Shown here one piece after another: positions 54,589-63,214 of a stretch of DNA of 64,000 bases; within the stretch, counting starts at the first letter, position 1; the number at the start of each line of letters is the position of its first letter. Where the stretch lies: assembly GCF_016597815.1 (NCBI RefSeq), contig NZ_VCHA01000002.1, forward strand, positions 496,001 to 560,000. Reading direction: 5' to 3'. The DNA is from Marinobacter sp. DY40_1A1 (GTDB lineage: Bacteria > Pseudomonadota > Gammaproteobacteria > Pseudomonadales > Oleiphilaceae). A program made the position numbers and the translations under genes. A model generated the notes under the pieces. That model worked only from the letters and a program-made list of their open reading frames with translations, made no database searches and was not told the origin of the DNA.

Positions 54589-56154
54589 TTATTCCACAGA
54601 GTTGCGGATCAGGAAATCAAAAGCACTCAGTGCTGCTTTTGAGCCTTCGCCCATGGATATCACAATCTGCTTGTAGGGCACTGTGGTGGCATCACCTGCC
54701 GCAAACACACCCGGAATCGAGGTTTCATTGCGGTCGTTAATGATGATCTCGCCGTGCTGGCTCAGCTCAATGTCGCCTTTCAGCCACTCAGTGTTTGGCA
54801 CCAAGCCAATCTGAACGAACACACCTTCAAGTGCTACATGGTGATTTTCACCTGTCTTGCGGTCTGTGTAGTTCAAGCCGCTTACCCTGCCATTCTCACC
54901 AACCACTTCAGTAGTCTGGCCAGAGGTAATGATGTCCACGTTCTTCAGGCTGCGCAGCTTCTTCTGCAACACTTCGTCTGCGCGCATTTCATCGCCAAAC
55001 TCGATCAGTGTTACATGGCCAACCAGGCCAGCCAGGTCGATAGCGGCTTCCACGCCTGAGTTACCACCACCAATCACTGCAACGTGCTTGCCCTTGAACA
55101 GGGGACCATCACAGTGCGGGCAGTAGGCCACACCCTTGTTGCGGTATTCGTCTTCACCGGGAACACCCAGCTGACGCCAGCGCGCACCGGTAGACAGCAC
55201 AACGGTGCGAGCCTTGAGCGATGCACCATTGGCCAGACGAACCTCATGGGGTTCACCACGCTTGGCTGCCGGAATCAGCTTCTCCGCCACCTGCATGTTC
55301 ATGATATCCACATCGTACTCTTTAACGTGCTGCTCCATAGCCGCAACCAGCTTCGGGCCTTCGGTGTAAGGCACAGAAATCAGGTTTTCGATGCTCATGG
55401 TGTCTGCCACCTGGCCACCAAAGCGCTCCGCCGCGATGCCAGTGGAGATACCCTTACGAGCGGCGTAAATAGCAGCGGCTGAACCAGCGGGGCCACCACC
55501 AATCACCAGTACTTCAAAGGTGTCTTTCTCGTTGATCTTCTCAGCTTCACGCTCGTCCGATTTGGTATCCAGCTTTGCGACAATCTCTTCCAGGGTCATA
55601 CGCCCCTGGCCCCATGGCTCACCGTTCAGGTAAACGCTGGGTACCGACATAACCTCACGCTTTTCCACTTCGTCCTGAAACAGGGCGCCGTCAATAGACG
55701 TGTGGCGAATATTCGGGTTGAGAACGCTCATCAGATTCAGAGCCTGAACCACATCAGGACAGTTCTGGCACGACAGCGAGAAGTAGGTTTCAAACTCAAA
55801 CTCGCCATCCAGCTGCTGAACCTGCTCAATCACATCCTGAGAAGCCTTGGATGGGTGGCCACCAACCTGTAACAAAGCCAGAACCAGCGAGGTAAACTCA
55901 TGGCCCATGGGAATGCCCGCAAACCGGACACCCATTTCGGTGCCCACGCGATTGATGGCAAAGGACGGACGACGTACGTCATTCGACTCGTCCGTGCGCA
56001 GGCTGATCTTCTCGGACATAGTCTCTATTTCTTCCAGGAGTTCCCGTAACTCCTGTGATTTGGCACCATCATCGTATGCTGCTACCAGCTCAATCGGCTG
56101 CTGCAGTTTTTCCAGGTAGGCTTGCAGTTGCTGCTTGATATTTGCATCCAACAT
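54589..56154 (-). CDS. ahpF: Alkyl hydroperoxide reductase subunit F
   Basis: A 521-residue flavoprotein that reduces AhpC with NADH. The N-terminal double thioredoxin fold has a CxxC (SCQNCPDV, about 129-132). A thioredoxin reductase core follows, with FAD motif [16 protein letters not shown], the redox pair CPHCDG (about 345-348) and NAD motif [12 protein letters not shown]. The length equals E. coli AhpF. It is not beside ahpC: a convergent/divergent DUF3581 gene lies between. The start is preceded by a GGAG site. Confidence 0.96.
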   Translation of the reverse strand: MLDANIKQQLQAYLEKLQQPIELVAAYDDGAKSQELRELLEEIETMSEKISLRTDESNDVRRPSFAINRVGTEMGVRFAGIPMGHEFTSLVLALLQVGGHPSKASQDVIEQVQQLDGEFEFETYFSLSCQNCPDVVQALNLMSVLNPNIRHTSIDGALFQDEVEKREVMSVPSVYLNGEPWGQGRMTLEEIVAKLDTKSDEREAEKINEKDTFEVLVIGGGPAGSAAAIYAARKGISTGIAAERFGGQVADTMSIENLISVPYTEGPKLVAAMEQHVKEYDVDIMNMQVAEKLIPAAKRGEPHEVRLANGASLKARTVVLSTGARWRQLGVPGEDEYRNKGVAYCPHCDGPLFKGKHVAVIGGGNSGVEAAIDLAGLVGHVTLIEFGDEMRADEVLQKKLRSLKNVDIITSGQTTEVVGENGRVSGLNYTDRKTGENHHVALEGVFVQIGLVPNTEWLKGDIELSQHGEIIINDRNETSIPGVFAAGDATTVPYKQIVISMGEGSKAALSAFDFLIRNSVE

Positions 56155-56286
56155 ATAGGAATTCTCCTTTTGAAATCTTTCAACTGATACTTCGGATTTA
56201 GAGTTCGAAGTAAGCTTTGTTTGGGGTATGACATAACGATACGGCCTGGCAACAAAATGCTCAAATCAATTGATCCAAACTGATTG

Positions 56287-56301
56287 ATAGCAGAATACTA
56301 T
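56287..56301. promoter_or_regulatory. OxyR-like ATAG-N7-CTAT site upstream of ahpF
   Basis: ATAG (56287-56290) and CTAT (56298-56301) are separated by seven bases, the spacing of an OxyR half-operator. It lies 133 nt upstream of ahpF and 150 nt upstream of the DUF3581 gene. Inner consensus bases match poorly, so the assignment is tentative. A similar element lies upstream of ahpC. Confidence 0.35.
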
Positions 56302-56451
56302 TGACTGATTATCTTGAAACGCACTCAAAAACGCCTGATAGCGTTTCTGCCAAGGCGAATGGACAAATAGCGCATACCCATACGCGCCAGACCCCGGTAC
56401 CATGCTCCAAGACGTTGTGGCGTTACCCATTGCACTCAGGACCAAGAGCAC

Positions 56452-57183
56452 ATGTTTCCAGACCGCTTTTATACAATTCAGGACGGACGCGTACACATCT
56501 CCGCATCTCAGGCCAGCCAGTTTGCCAAAGAGGTGGCCGAAGATTTCAACCCGATCCACGATCCCGATGCGCGCCGGTTCTGCGTTCCCGGAGATCTGCT
56601 TTTTGCCGTAGTGGTGTCGCGTTTCGGCCTGTCCCGATCCATGACCTTTCACTTCCGTGCCCTGCTTGGTGACGGTGTGCCCCTGGAATTCCGGGAAATC
56701 GGTGATGAAACCATCGAAGTGTGTGACCAGAATGGCAAAGTCTATATGGAAGTCACCCGCAGCGGCGAAACAACCAGAGATGAGCAGGTTATTGAGGAGT
56801 TTATCCGCTGCTACGTGGCAGCCTCCGGTAAAAACTTTCCTCACACGCTCAAACCACTGATGGAATCGAAGGGTGTGATGTTCAACCCGGATCGCCCCAT
56901 GGTGATGTACGAAAGCATGAGCCTTGCTCTGGATAGCCTGGATGCATCATCACCCGAACTGGAACTGCATAACGCTGATTTGGAAGACAGCGGAAAACGC
57001 GGGAATGTCACCCTTGAGTACCGGCTGAACTCCGATGGCAAACCAGTAGGTGAAGTATCCAAGCGCCTTGTTTTAGGGGGCCTTCGCCCCTATTGCCCAG
57101 ATGCCATGGCGGGTGTCATTGAGGAATTCTATCGACTGAAAGCCCGCGGCTCCCAGTACGGCGTTGATACGGTAGAAAGCTAA
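56452..57183 (+). CDS. DUF3581 protein (hotdog-like)
   Basis: A 243-residue protein of the DUF3581 family. The N-terminal half has a MaoC-like hotdog feature (AEDFNPIHDPDARRFCVPGDLLFA), which suggests acyl-CoA or thioester binding. The family occurs mainly in gammaproteobacteria and has no assigned function. It is divergent from ahpF across about 297 nt and convergent with ahpC, so it sits between the two alkyl hydroperoxide reductase subunits. AGGA precedes the ATG at 56452. Confidence 0.85.
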   Translation: MFPDRFYTIQDGRVHISASQASQFAKEVAEDFNPIHDPDARRFCVPGDLLFAVVVSRFGLSRSMTFHFRALLGDGVPLEFREIGDETIEVCDQNGKVYMEVTRSGETTRDEQVIEEFIRCYVAASGKNFPHTLKPLMESKGVMFNPDRPMVMYESMSLALDSLDASSPELELHNADLEDSGKRGNVTLEYRLNSDGKPVGEVSKRLVLGGLRPYCPDAMAGVIEEFYRLKARGSQYGVDTVES

Positions 57184-57207
57184 AGCTAATTCATACGCCG
57201 CAGATAC

Positions 57208-57236
57208 AGAAAACCCCGGGAGACCCGGGGTTTTCT
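57208..57236. terminator. Bidirectional terminator between DUF3581 and ahpC
   Basis: A 13-bp stem with a 3-nt loop: 57208-57220 pairs with 57224-57236, rich in CCCGGG, with AAAA before and TTTT after. It serves both convergent genes. Confidence 0.92.
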
Positions 57237-57292
57237 ATCAGTTACAGGCCCTGACAGAACCTGAACTGTTCGCGTCCCGGTTAAAGGGCTGC

Positions 57293-57856
57293 TTAGATCT
57301 TACCAACCAGATCCAAAGAAGGAGACAGTGTAGCTTCGCCTTCCTTCCACTTGGCCGGGCATACTTCGCCTGGGTGGTTGCGTACATACTGAGCTGCCTT
57401 CACTTTACGCATCAGATCGCCCGCATCGCGGCCAATACCTTCTGCAGTGATTTCCATCGCCTGAATGATTCCATCCGGGTCGATCAGGAAGGTAGCGCGA
57501 TCTGCAAGGCCCTGACCTTCACGCATTACACCAAAGTTGTTGGTGATTGTGCCGGTCTGGTCGCCAACCATGAAGTAGTTGATCTTGCCGATGGTCTCAG
57601 AGCTGTCGTGCCATGCTTTGTGGGTGAAGTGCGTATCGGTAGACACAGAGAATACTTCAACGCCCATCTTCTGCAGCTCTTCGTAGTGATCTGCAACGTC
57701 GCCCAGTTCAGTCGGGCAAACGAATGTGAAGTCGGCTGGGTAGAAGAAGAAGATCGCCCACTTGCCTTTCACGTCTGCTTCAGAAATTTCTACAAACTCG
57801 CCCTGTTTGAAGGCGGTTGCGTTAAACGGGTTGATTTCGCTGTTAATCACGCCCAT
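57293..57856 (-). CDS. ahpC: Alkyl hydroperoxide reductase subunit C
   Basis: A 187-residue typical 2-Cys peroxiredoxin that reduces peroxides and is recycled by AhpF. The peroxidatic Cys is in [12 protein letters not shown] (about 47) and the resolving Cys in [11 protein letters not shown] (about 166). The length matches E. coli AhpC. A ribosome site precedes the ATG at 57856. It carries an OxyR-like element upstream. Confidence 0.97.
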   Translation of the reverse strand: MGVINSEINPFNATAFKQGEFVEISEADVKGKWAIFFFYPADFTFVCPTELGDVADHYEELQKMGVEVFSVSTDTHFTHKAWHDSSETIGKINYFMVGDQTGTITNNFGVMREGQGLADRATFLIDPDGIIQAMEITAEGIGRDAGDLMRKVKAAQYVRNHPGEVCPAKWKEGEATLSPSLDLVGKI

Positions 57857-57957
57857 GGATAACTCTCCTGTTGGTTCGTTTGCGTGTTGATTTATTTACA
57901 CTACTAATATTAATCAATACGCCAACTTAAGTGAAATTGATTAAATTCAACCCGGCG

Positions 57958-57972
57958 ATAGCATTTAACTAT
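57958..57972. promoter_or_regulatory. OxyR-like ATAG-N7-CTAT site upstream of ahpC
   Basis: ATAG (57958-57961) and CTAT (57969-57972) are seven bases apart, 102 nt upstream of the ahpC start. The same spacing occurs upstream of ahpF. The second half-site expected for OxyR is not obvious. Confidence 0.35.
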
Positions 57973-57992
57973 AATCCCGAACTACCTGGTCC

Positions 57993-59297
57993 TTACCAAG
58001 GGCCAACTACATAGCCAAGCTGTTCAGGAAGCCAGAGCGCGATGCCAGGAATCAGCATGACCAGCAACAGGCTTACGCTCATAGCGGCTATAAACACTAA
58101 CGCCCACCCAATGGTATGTTCCAGGCGAATATTAGCAATACGTGTTGTAACCATCAGGTTAACCGCTACCGGCGGCGTAAACTGGCCAATGGCGATGTTC
58201 ATGGCCAGCAGAATGCCAAACCATACCGGGTTCCAGCCAAAGTGATTCATCAAAGGCAGTACGATGGGGATAAGAATCAGATAGATCGATATGGCATCCA
58301 GCAACATACCGGCAATTAACACCAGCACCATGACCAGCCCCAGCAATACCCAGCCATTATCAGAGAGCGACAAAAGTGCATCGGCCAGATGCTGGAAGGT
58401 ACCCAGCGTTGTCCCTGCCCAGGCGAAAATACCCGCCAGCGCTATGATCAGCATAACCACACCGGATGTCACCGCAGCATCAGTCATCAGATCAAACAGG
58501 TTACGGAAGCTCAGGTTCCGGTAAACAAGGGTGCCTACAATTACGCCATAGGTTACCGCTACCACAGCGGCTTCAGTGGGCGTGAACAAGCCGGAGCGCA
58601 AGCCGCCCAGAATAATAACAGGGGCAAACAGTGCCGGCAGCGCCGCTTTGAAGCTGGGCCAGAAAGGCGGGCGCTCAGATTCTTCGGGGTTTTCCCAACC
58701 GAATTTTCGGGCAAGGTAGAGGGCAGGCACCAGCAGAGACAAGCCCGCCAGAATGCCGGGAAACAACCCGGCGGCAAACAGGGCACGCAGGTCCACGCCC
58801 GGTACCACAATGGAGTACAGAATCAGGGCTATGGATGGTGGAATCAGTATCGCCGTAGACGACGAGGCAGCAATAAGTGCAGCCGAAAATGGCTGTGGAT
58901 AACCCGCTTTGCGCATACTGGGCAACATAACCATGGCCACCGCCGCCGCATCTGCAGGCCCGGAGCCGCTCATACCCCCCATAATCAGGCACACCAGCAC
59001 CGCCACAACCGTAAGGCTGCCATGCCGGGGTCCTATTATGGCCTGGGCAAAGCGCACCAGGCTGGCAGCCACACCCGCACGCTCGAAAATAAGACCGGTA
59101 AGAATAAACAGGGGGATCGCGATCAGCGGGTACTTTGCCACGCTGTTGTAGGTATTGGTGCCGAAGGTGGCAAGCATATCCGGAGACAAGCCAGATACTA
59201 TGCCCACCAATCCGCCCAAACCCAGAGCTATAGCAACCGGGACACCCAGAAGCAGTGCCAGCAGAAAGCTGCCGATCATCAAAATATCAGGACTCAT
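57993..59297 (-). CDS. dctM: TRAP transporter large membrane subunit (DctM)
   Basis: A 434-residue membrane subunit with about twelve hydrophobic segments, in the DctM pattern: FGTNTYNSVAKYPLIAIPLFIL, MGGMSGSGPADAAAVAMVMLPSM and LLDAISIYLILIPIVLPLM. It forms the sodium-driven translocation channel. Its start overlaps the end of the small subunit gene by 11 bp, so the two are translationally coupled. Confidence 0.93.
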   Translation of the reverse strand: MSPDILMIGSFLLALLLGVPVAIALGLGGLVGIVSGLSPDMLATFGTNTYNSVAKYPLIAIPLFILTGLIFERAGVAASLVRFAQAIIGPRHGSLTVVAVLVCLIMGGMSGSGPADAAAVAMVMLPSMRKAGYPQPFSAALIAASSSTAILIPPSIALILYSIVVPGVDLRALFAAGLFPGILAGLSLLVPALYLARKFGWENPEESERPPFWPSFKAALPALFAPVIILGGLRSGLFTPTEAAVVAVTYGVIVGTLVYRNLSFRNLFDLMTDAAVTSGVVMLIIALAGIFAWAGTTLGTFQHLADALLSLSDNGWVLLGLVMVLVLIAGMLLDAISIYLILIPIVLPLMNHFGWNPVWFGILLAMNIAIGQFTPPVAVNLMVTTRIANIRLEHTIGWALVFIAAMSVSLLLVMLIPGIALWLPEQLGYVVGPW

Positions 59298-59781
59298 GAA
59301 TCACCTCCGGGTCTTTTTTTCCGCGAAGACGATCAATGAGGTTTTGGGTCATGCGAATAATGATTGCAGCCGATAACACAGGCAACCAGATAACATAAAT
59401 CCAGTTTGGTAGGCCCAATCCCGGCGACAAGGACTCCCAGTCGTATTCCTGCATCGCAAAAATACTTCCGTACCAGGTGGTAACGCCCATAACGGCAACA
59501 CCCGCAAGCCATTGCAGAACAAAAAGCCCTTTTAACGCGGCAGGCGGCAAATAGTGCTCCACCAATTCAATGCGAATGTGCTGATTGTTGCGAGCCGCAA
59601 CCGCAGCTCCACCGAAGGTGAGCAAAACCAGCAGAAACACCGAAAACTCCTCGGTGAACGCAAAGGAGGCATCTGTGGTGTAACGGACAACCACATTCCC
59701 AAGACTGATCAGGCAAATGGTAATCAGGGCAACGGATGCCAACCAGGCTTCCGGTCGGAACTTCGGGGGTCGGGACGGCAT
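59287..59781 (-). CDS. dctQ: TRAP transporter small membrane subunit (DctQ)
   Basis: A 164-residue four-span membrane protein of the DctQ family, recognised by FTEEFSVFLLVLLTFGGAAVAARNNQHIRIELV. It assists the large subunit. The ATG at 59781 has GGAG five bases upstream; a GTG at 59814 is less likely. Overlaps dctM by 11 bp. Confidence 0.9.
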   Translation of the reverse strand: MPSRPPKFRPEAWLASVALITICLISLGNVVVRYTTDASFAFTEEFSVFLLVLLTFGGAAVAARNNQHIRIELVEHYLPPAALKGLFVLQWLAGVAVMGVTTWYGSIFAMQEYDWESLSPGLGLPNWIYVIWLPVLSAAIIIRMTQNLIDRLRGKKDPEVIHES

Positions 59782-59843
59782 GAATACTCCGGTTCCGGTA
59801 TCAGCACTCGCCACGCACAGGCGAGCGCTGAAACCACAGGCTA

Positions 59844-60854
59844 TTACTGTTTACGGTTGGCTACGGCCGCTTGAGCCTGTTTTACCAGGTCTTCACCAAT
59901 GCGCGGTGTCCACTTTTTATAAACAGACAGTGTGGCGTTCACAAATGCATCGTGCTGTTCCCGGGTCAGCTCGGTAACCGTCACTCCGCGATCCTTGATG
60001 GCTTGCAGTGTATCCGCCAGCTCAGCGCGGGATTTTTCAATTTCCCACTGACCTGCGTCCACCGCCGCCTGCTTCAGCAGCGCCTGGTCTTCTGCACTGA
60101 ACTGGGCCCACACACGGTTGCTAACAGCAAACACCAGCGGGTCGGCCATGTAGTGCCACAGCGTAAGGTGCTCCTGCCCTACCTGATCAATTCGCGCCAC
60201 ATCAAACACGGAGAGTGGGTTTTCCTGGCCGTCTACAGCACCCGTGGTCAGTGCCGGCTTGGCGTCTGCCCAGCTCATTTGGGTAGGGTTGGCACCCAGG
60301 GCTGTAAAGGTATCCTGAAACAGCGGCGAGCCTACAACCCGAATTTTCAGGCCTTCCAGATCGGAGGGTTCACTAATGGCAAGCTTTGAGTTGGACAGCT
60401 CCCGGAAGCCATTCTCACCCCAGGCCAAAGGCGTTACACCACGCTTTTCAATGGCTTTGAATACCGCTTTGCCCGCCTCACCCTGAGTAATGGCATCGAT
60501 GGCGGCGTTGTCCGGCATCAGAAACGGAAGAGAGAAGAGGTTCAATTCGGGCACCTGAGGCGACCAGTTAATGGTTGAGCCCACGGCCATATCAATCAGC
60601 CCGGAACGCATCGCTGAAAACTCTTTGGTCTGGTCACCAGACACCAACTGGGAGTTGCTGTAAATCTTCATGTTGATGCGCCCTTCCGAGCGCTCTTTTA
60701 CCAGCTCAACCCATTTATCGGCAGCCTGCCCCCAAGGAAACGCCGACGGCAAAACCGTAGAGACCGTGTATTCATCTTTGTATTGAGCGTTCGCCGCAGA
60801 GCTGAGCAACAAAGTCGCTGCAGCAACAGCCATCAAAGAGCCAAATTTCAACAT
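59844..60854 (-). CDS. dctP: TRAP transporter solute-binding protein (DctP)
   Basis: A 336-residue periplasmic solute receptor. A Sec signal (MLKFGSLMAVAAATLLLSSAANA) is followed by the DctP fold: FPWGQAADKWVELVKERSEGRINMKIY, LRVVG-type loop LKIRVVGSPLFQDTFTALGANPTQMSWAD and the TGAVDGQENP motif. The Arg in the IRVVG segment usually binds a carboxylate, so an organic acid is expected. The ATG at 60854 has AAGGA nearby. First gene of dctP-dctQ-dctM. Confidence 0.93.
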   Translation of the reverse strand: MLKFGSLMAVAAATLLLSSAANAQYKDEYTVSTVLPSAFPWGQAADKWVELVKERSEGRINMKIYSNSQLVSGDQTKEFSAMRSGLIDMAVGSTINWSPQVPELNLFSLPFLMPDNAAIDAITQGEAGKAVFKAIEKRGVTPLAWGENGFRELSNSKLAISEPSDLEGLKIRVVGSPLFQDTFTALGANPTQMSWADAKPALTTGAVDGQENPLSVFDVARIDQVGQEHLTLWHYMADPLVFAVSNRVWAQFSAEDQALLKQAAVDAGQWEIEKSRAELADTLQAIKDRGVTVTELTREQHDAFVNATLSVYKKWTPRIGEDLVKQAQAAVANRKQ

Positions 60855-61045
60855 TTTGTATTCCTTTTTTATTTGCAAGGGAGAGCTCAAGGTGAGATGC
60901 CGATCACATCACAGTAGCGAGGATTATAAGAGGGGGTGTTATCGCGACGCAAAACAAAAGCGTTCTATTACAACTCTGTTGCTTTTGCTCGCGCGCCGCT
61001 GCAGCAGTCTACACTTAGTGGAATCTAAAACTGACAACTCTCTCA

Positions 61046-62221
61046 ATGGACACTATGGCACGCGACGAACAGAGTAAGTTCAGCCCGAGTAATGCCGACA
61101 TCAACGAAATACCTGCGAAGGCACTGATTGAGGCCGTAAACATTCGCAGCATATCGCTGGTTGTGCTCACCAGCATCGCCTCACTCTTTTTTATTAGCTG
61201 GGCCCAGGCCGTGCTGCTGCCACTGACGGTGGCTGTGCTGATCAGTTACGCCCTGGACACCCTAGTTTCAACTCTCGACCGTCTCAGAATTCCCAGGCCA
61301 CTCAGTGCCGCTATCATTCTGGTTTCACTATTGAGCGTTATCGCGGCTGCAAGCATTCCCCTGCAACGTGAAGCCATGGCCATACTGGATAAAGTCCCCG
61401 TGGCCATTAGTGACTTTCAACGTAATGAGGCCCGGTCTCCAAAGCAAGAGGAGGGCCTCATTGACAAGGCCCAGGCGGCAGCGAAGAAAATTGAAGAGTC
61501 TGCTGCACAGGGGCAAAGCGACGACCACCCGGCACATCAGGGCATCACACCCGTGCGTGTGGTGGATCAACCCATGGATGTTGAAGAGTACGTTCTGCGG
61601 AACTCACCTGCTGCACTGGTCATGGTTTCCCAGTTTTTCTCCGTACTGTTACTGGTGTATTTCATTCTGGCGGTGGGTCCCCTGTACAAGCGGAAGATCG
61701 TCAAAATCTCCGGGCCTTCGTTTGGACGAATGCGCAAGGCCGCGCGAATCATGAATGATTTTCACCACCAGGTACGACGTTTTCTCTTCGTGATGCTGCT
61801 TGGCGCGCTGTTTGTGGGCGTACTGACCTGGCTGGCTTTCGTAGCCCTGGGAGTAGAGCAGGCCATGCTCTGGGGCGTGGTTGCGGGTGTTGCCAGTGCC
61901 GTGCCCTACCTGGGGCCTTTTCTGGTATTTGTGGGCACCGGTATTGCCGCCTTTATCCAGTTTGGCGAGGTTAATACTGCCATCATTGTGGCGGGTATTT
62001 CTTTGGCCATCACCAGCATTCAGGGGTACTTGTTAACACCCTGGTTAACCAGCCAGGTTTCGAGCCTCAACCCGGTAGTGATTTTCATCGGGCTTCTGTT
62101 CTGGGGTTGGCTTTGGGGCCCTGTAGGGCTGATCATCGCCACCCCCATATTAATGATCATAAAATCCCTTTGTGATCACGTGGTAAACCTGCGCCCGGTG
62201 GGAGAGTTGCTGGGCAAGTAA
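61046..62221 (+). CDS. AI-2E family (PerM-type) permease
   Basis: A 391-residue membrane protein with seven to eight hydrophobic segments. The conserved AI-2E pattern is visible in the C-terminal half: VPYLGPFLVFVGTGIAAFIQFG and LNPVVIFIGLLFWGWLWGPVGLIIATPIL. A soluble insert (about 125-185) has a charged, partly helical stretch. Relatives act as sodium/proton antiporters or exporters. The start at 61046 lacks a clear ribosome site; an ATG at 61055 is equally possible. Confidence 0.85.
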   Translation: MDTMARDEQSKFSPSNADINEIPAKALIEAVNIRSISLVVLTSIASLFFISWAQAVLLPLTVAVLISYALDTLVSTLDRLRIPRPLSAAIILVSLLSVIAAASIPLQREAMAILDKVPVAISDFQRNEARSPKQEEGLIDKAQAAAKKIEESAAQGQSDDHPAHQGITPVRVVDQPMDVEEYVLRNSPAALVMVSQFFSVLLLVYFILAVGPLYKRKIVKISGPSFGRMRKAARIMNDFHHQVRRFLFVMLLGALFVGVLTWLAFVALGVEQAMLWGVVAGVASAVPYLGPFLVFVGTGIAAFIQFGEVNTAIIVAGISLAITSIQGYLLTPWLTSQVSSLNPVVIFIGLLFWGWLWGPVGLIIATPILMIIKSLCDHVVNLRPVGELLGK

Positions 62222-62232
62222 AGCGCCGGGTA

Positions 62233-62433
62233 TTAGCCGGAATTAACGAGTATAGCCATTCCGATAACCAGGTAAATGACGATAAAACCATAAAACAGAA
62301 AGGGGTTTTCGTTTCGGTGGTAGTAATTGGTTTTAAAACCTCTGGTTCCGGCTGGCACCTTACCAGTGAGCAGCCCGAATACAGCCATACCAATGGCGAG
62401 CAAGCCAGCTATTTTCAGGAAAACCGGTGACAT
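62233..62433 (-). CDS. Small two-span membrane protein, hypothetical
   Basis: A 66-residue protein with hydrophobic segments at about 7-24 and 45-63, and a polar middle (FKTNYYHRNENPF). I do not recognise the family. A GAGGG site lies upstream of the ATG at 62433. It converges on the AI-2E family gene and follows the HdeD gene on the same strand after 51 nt. Confidence 0.6.
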   Translation of the reverse strand: MSPVFLKIAGLLAIGMAVFGLLTGKVPAGTRGFKTNYYHRNENPFLFYGFIVIYLVIGMAILVNSG

Positions 62434-62484
62434 TCTCGCACCCTCTGTAATCCGTTCAGAAACAAGCCGGACAGCGCACCGGCT

Positions 62485-63075
62485 TTACCGAACGGTTTTC
62501 AGTGCCAGGGCGATCATTACATACGCCCAGCCGTGGAAGATCATTTCAATGGCAATCAGCAGGCCGATCACCCAGAGCGCGGACATGGGCCACTGAAAGA
62601 AAATCATGCCGCCCAGAACCAGCGAGACAACGCCAGCGAATACCATCCAACCCCAGCGCAGACCAGTGCCCTTCAAGTGGTAGCCCATTACAATCCGCAA
62701 AAGACCGGTCGCAACAAAAACGCCACCCAGTAACGCCGTGAGCACCAGGGAGCCAGCCACTGGCTCGGTTATCATACTAACGCCGGCAACTATGTAGAGC
62801 AGCGCTATCAGAACGTGCATCAGAATACTTTTCCAGCCCCGGCATTTAAACGCCTCAATAATCTGGAAAACACCACCAATCGCCAGCAGCACACCAAAAA
62901 AGAGCACTGTTGCAACCGTTACGGCTACACTCATTCCCAGAGCAACGGTTCCCAGCACTATAAATAAAATACCCAGCGCCAGGAGCCACCCCCAGTGCTT
63001 GCTCAAATCTCCGACAACACCCTGCACAACCATGAGTTGGCTTTTGGTGTAAACACTACCGCCTGATTGCGACAT
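62485..63075 (-). CDS. HdeD-family (DUF308) membrane protein
   Basis: A 196-residue protein with six hydrophobic segments in DUF308 pattern (GWLLALGILFIVLGTVALGM and GWMVFAGVVSLVLGGMIFFQWP). E. coli HdeD belongs to an acid-resistance island and is thought to protect the envelope. The ATG at 63075 has GGAG six bases upstream; a longer start at 63102 is less likely. Confidence 0.88.
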   Translation of the reverse strand: MSQSGGSVYTKSQLMVVQGVVGDLSKHWGWLLALGILFIVLGTVALGMSVAVTVATVLFFGVLLAIGGVFQIIEAFKCRGWKSILMHVLIALLYIVAGVSMITEPVAGSLVLTALLGGVFVATGLLRIVMGYHLKGTGLRWGWMVFAGVVSLVLGGMIFFQWPMSALWVIGLLIAIEMIFHGWAYVMIALALKTVR

Positions 63076-63214
63076 ATTCTTCTCCAGCCTGTTTATTGAC
63101 ACTGCAAACCCGGAACAAAGCTAATACATCTATTATCATGCTAAGCTAACAGCATATTCAAACCTTTGTCACTCGCATACAGACATGGGGCTCACGTTGT
63201 TATCTGGTCACTAC

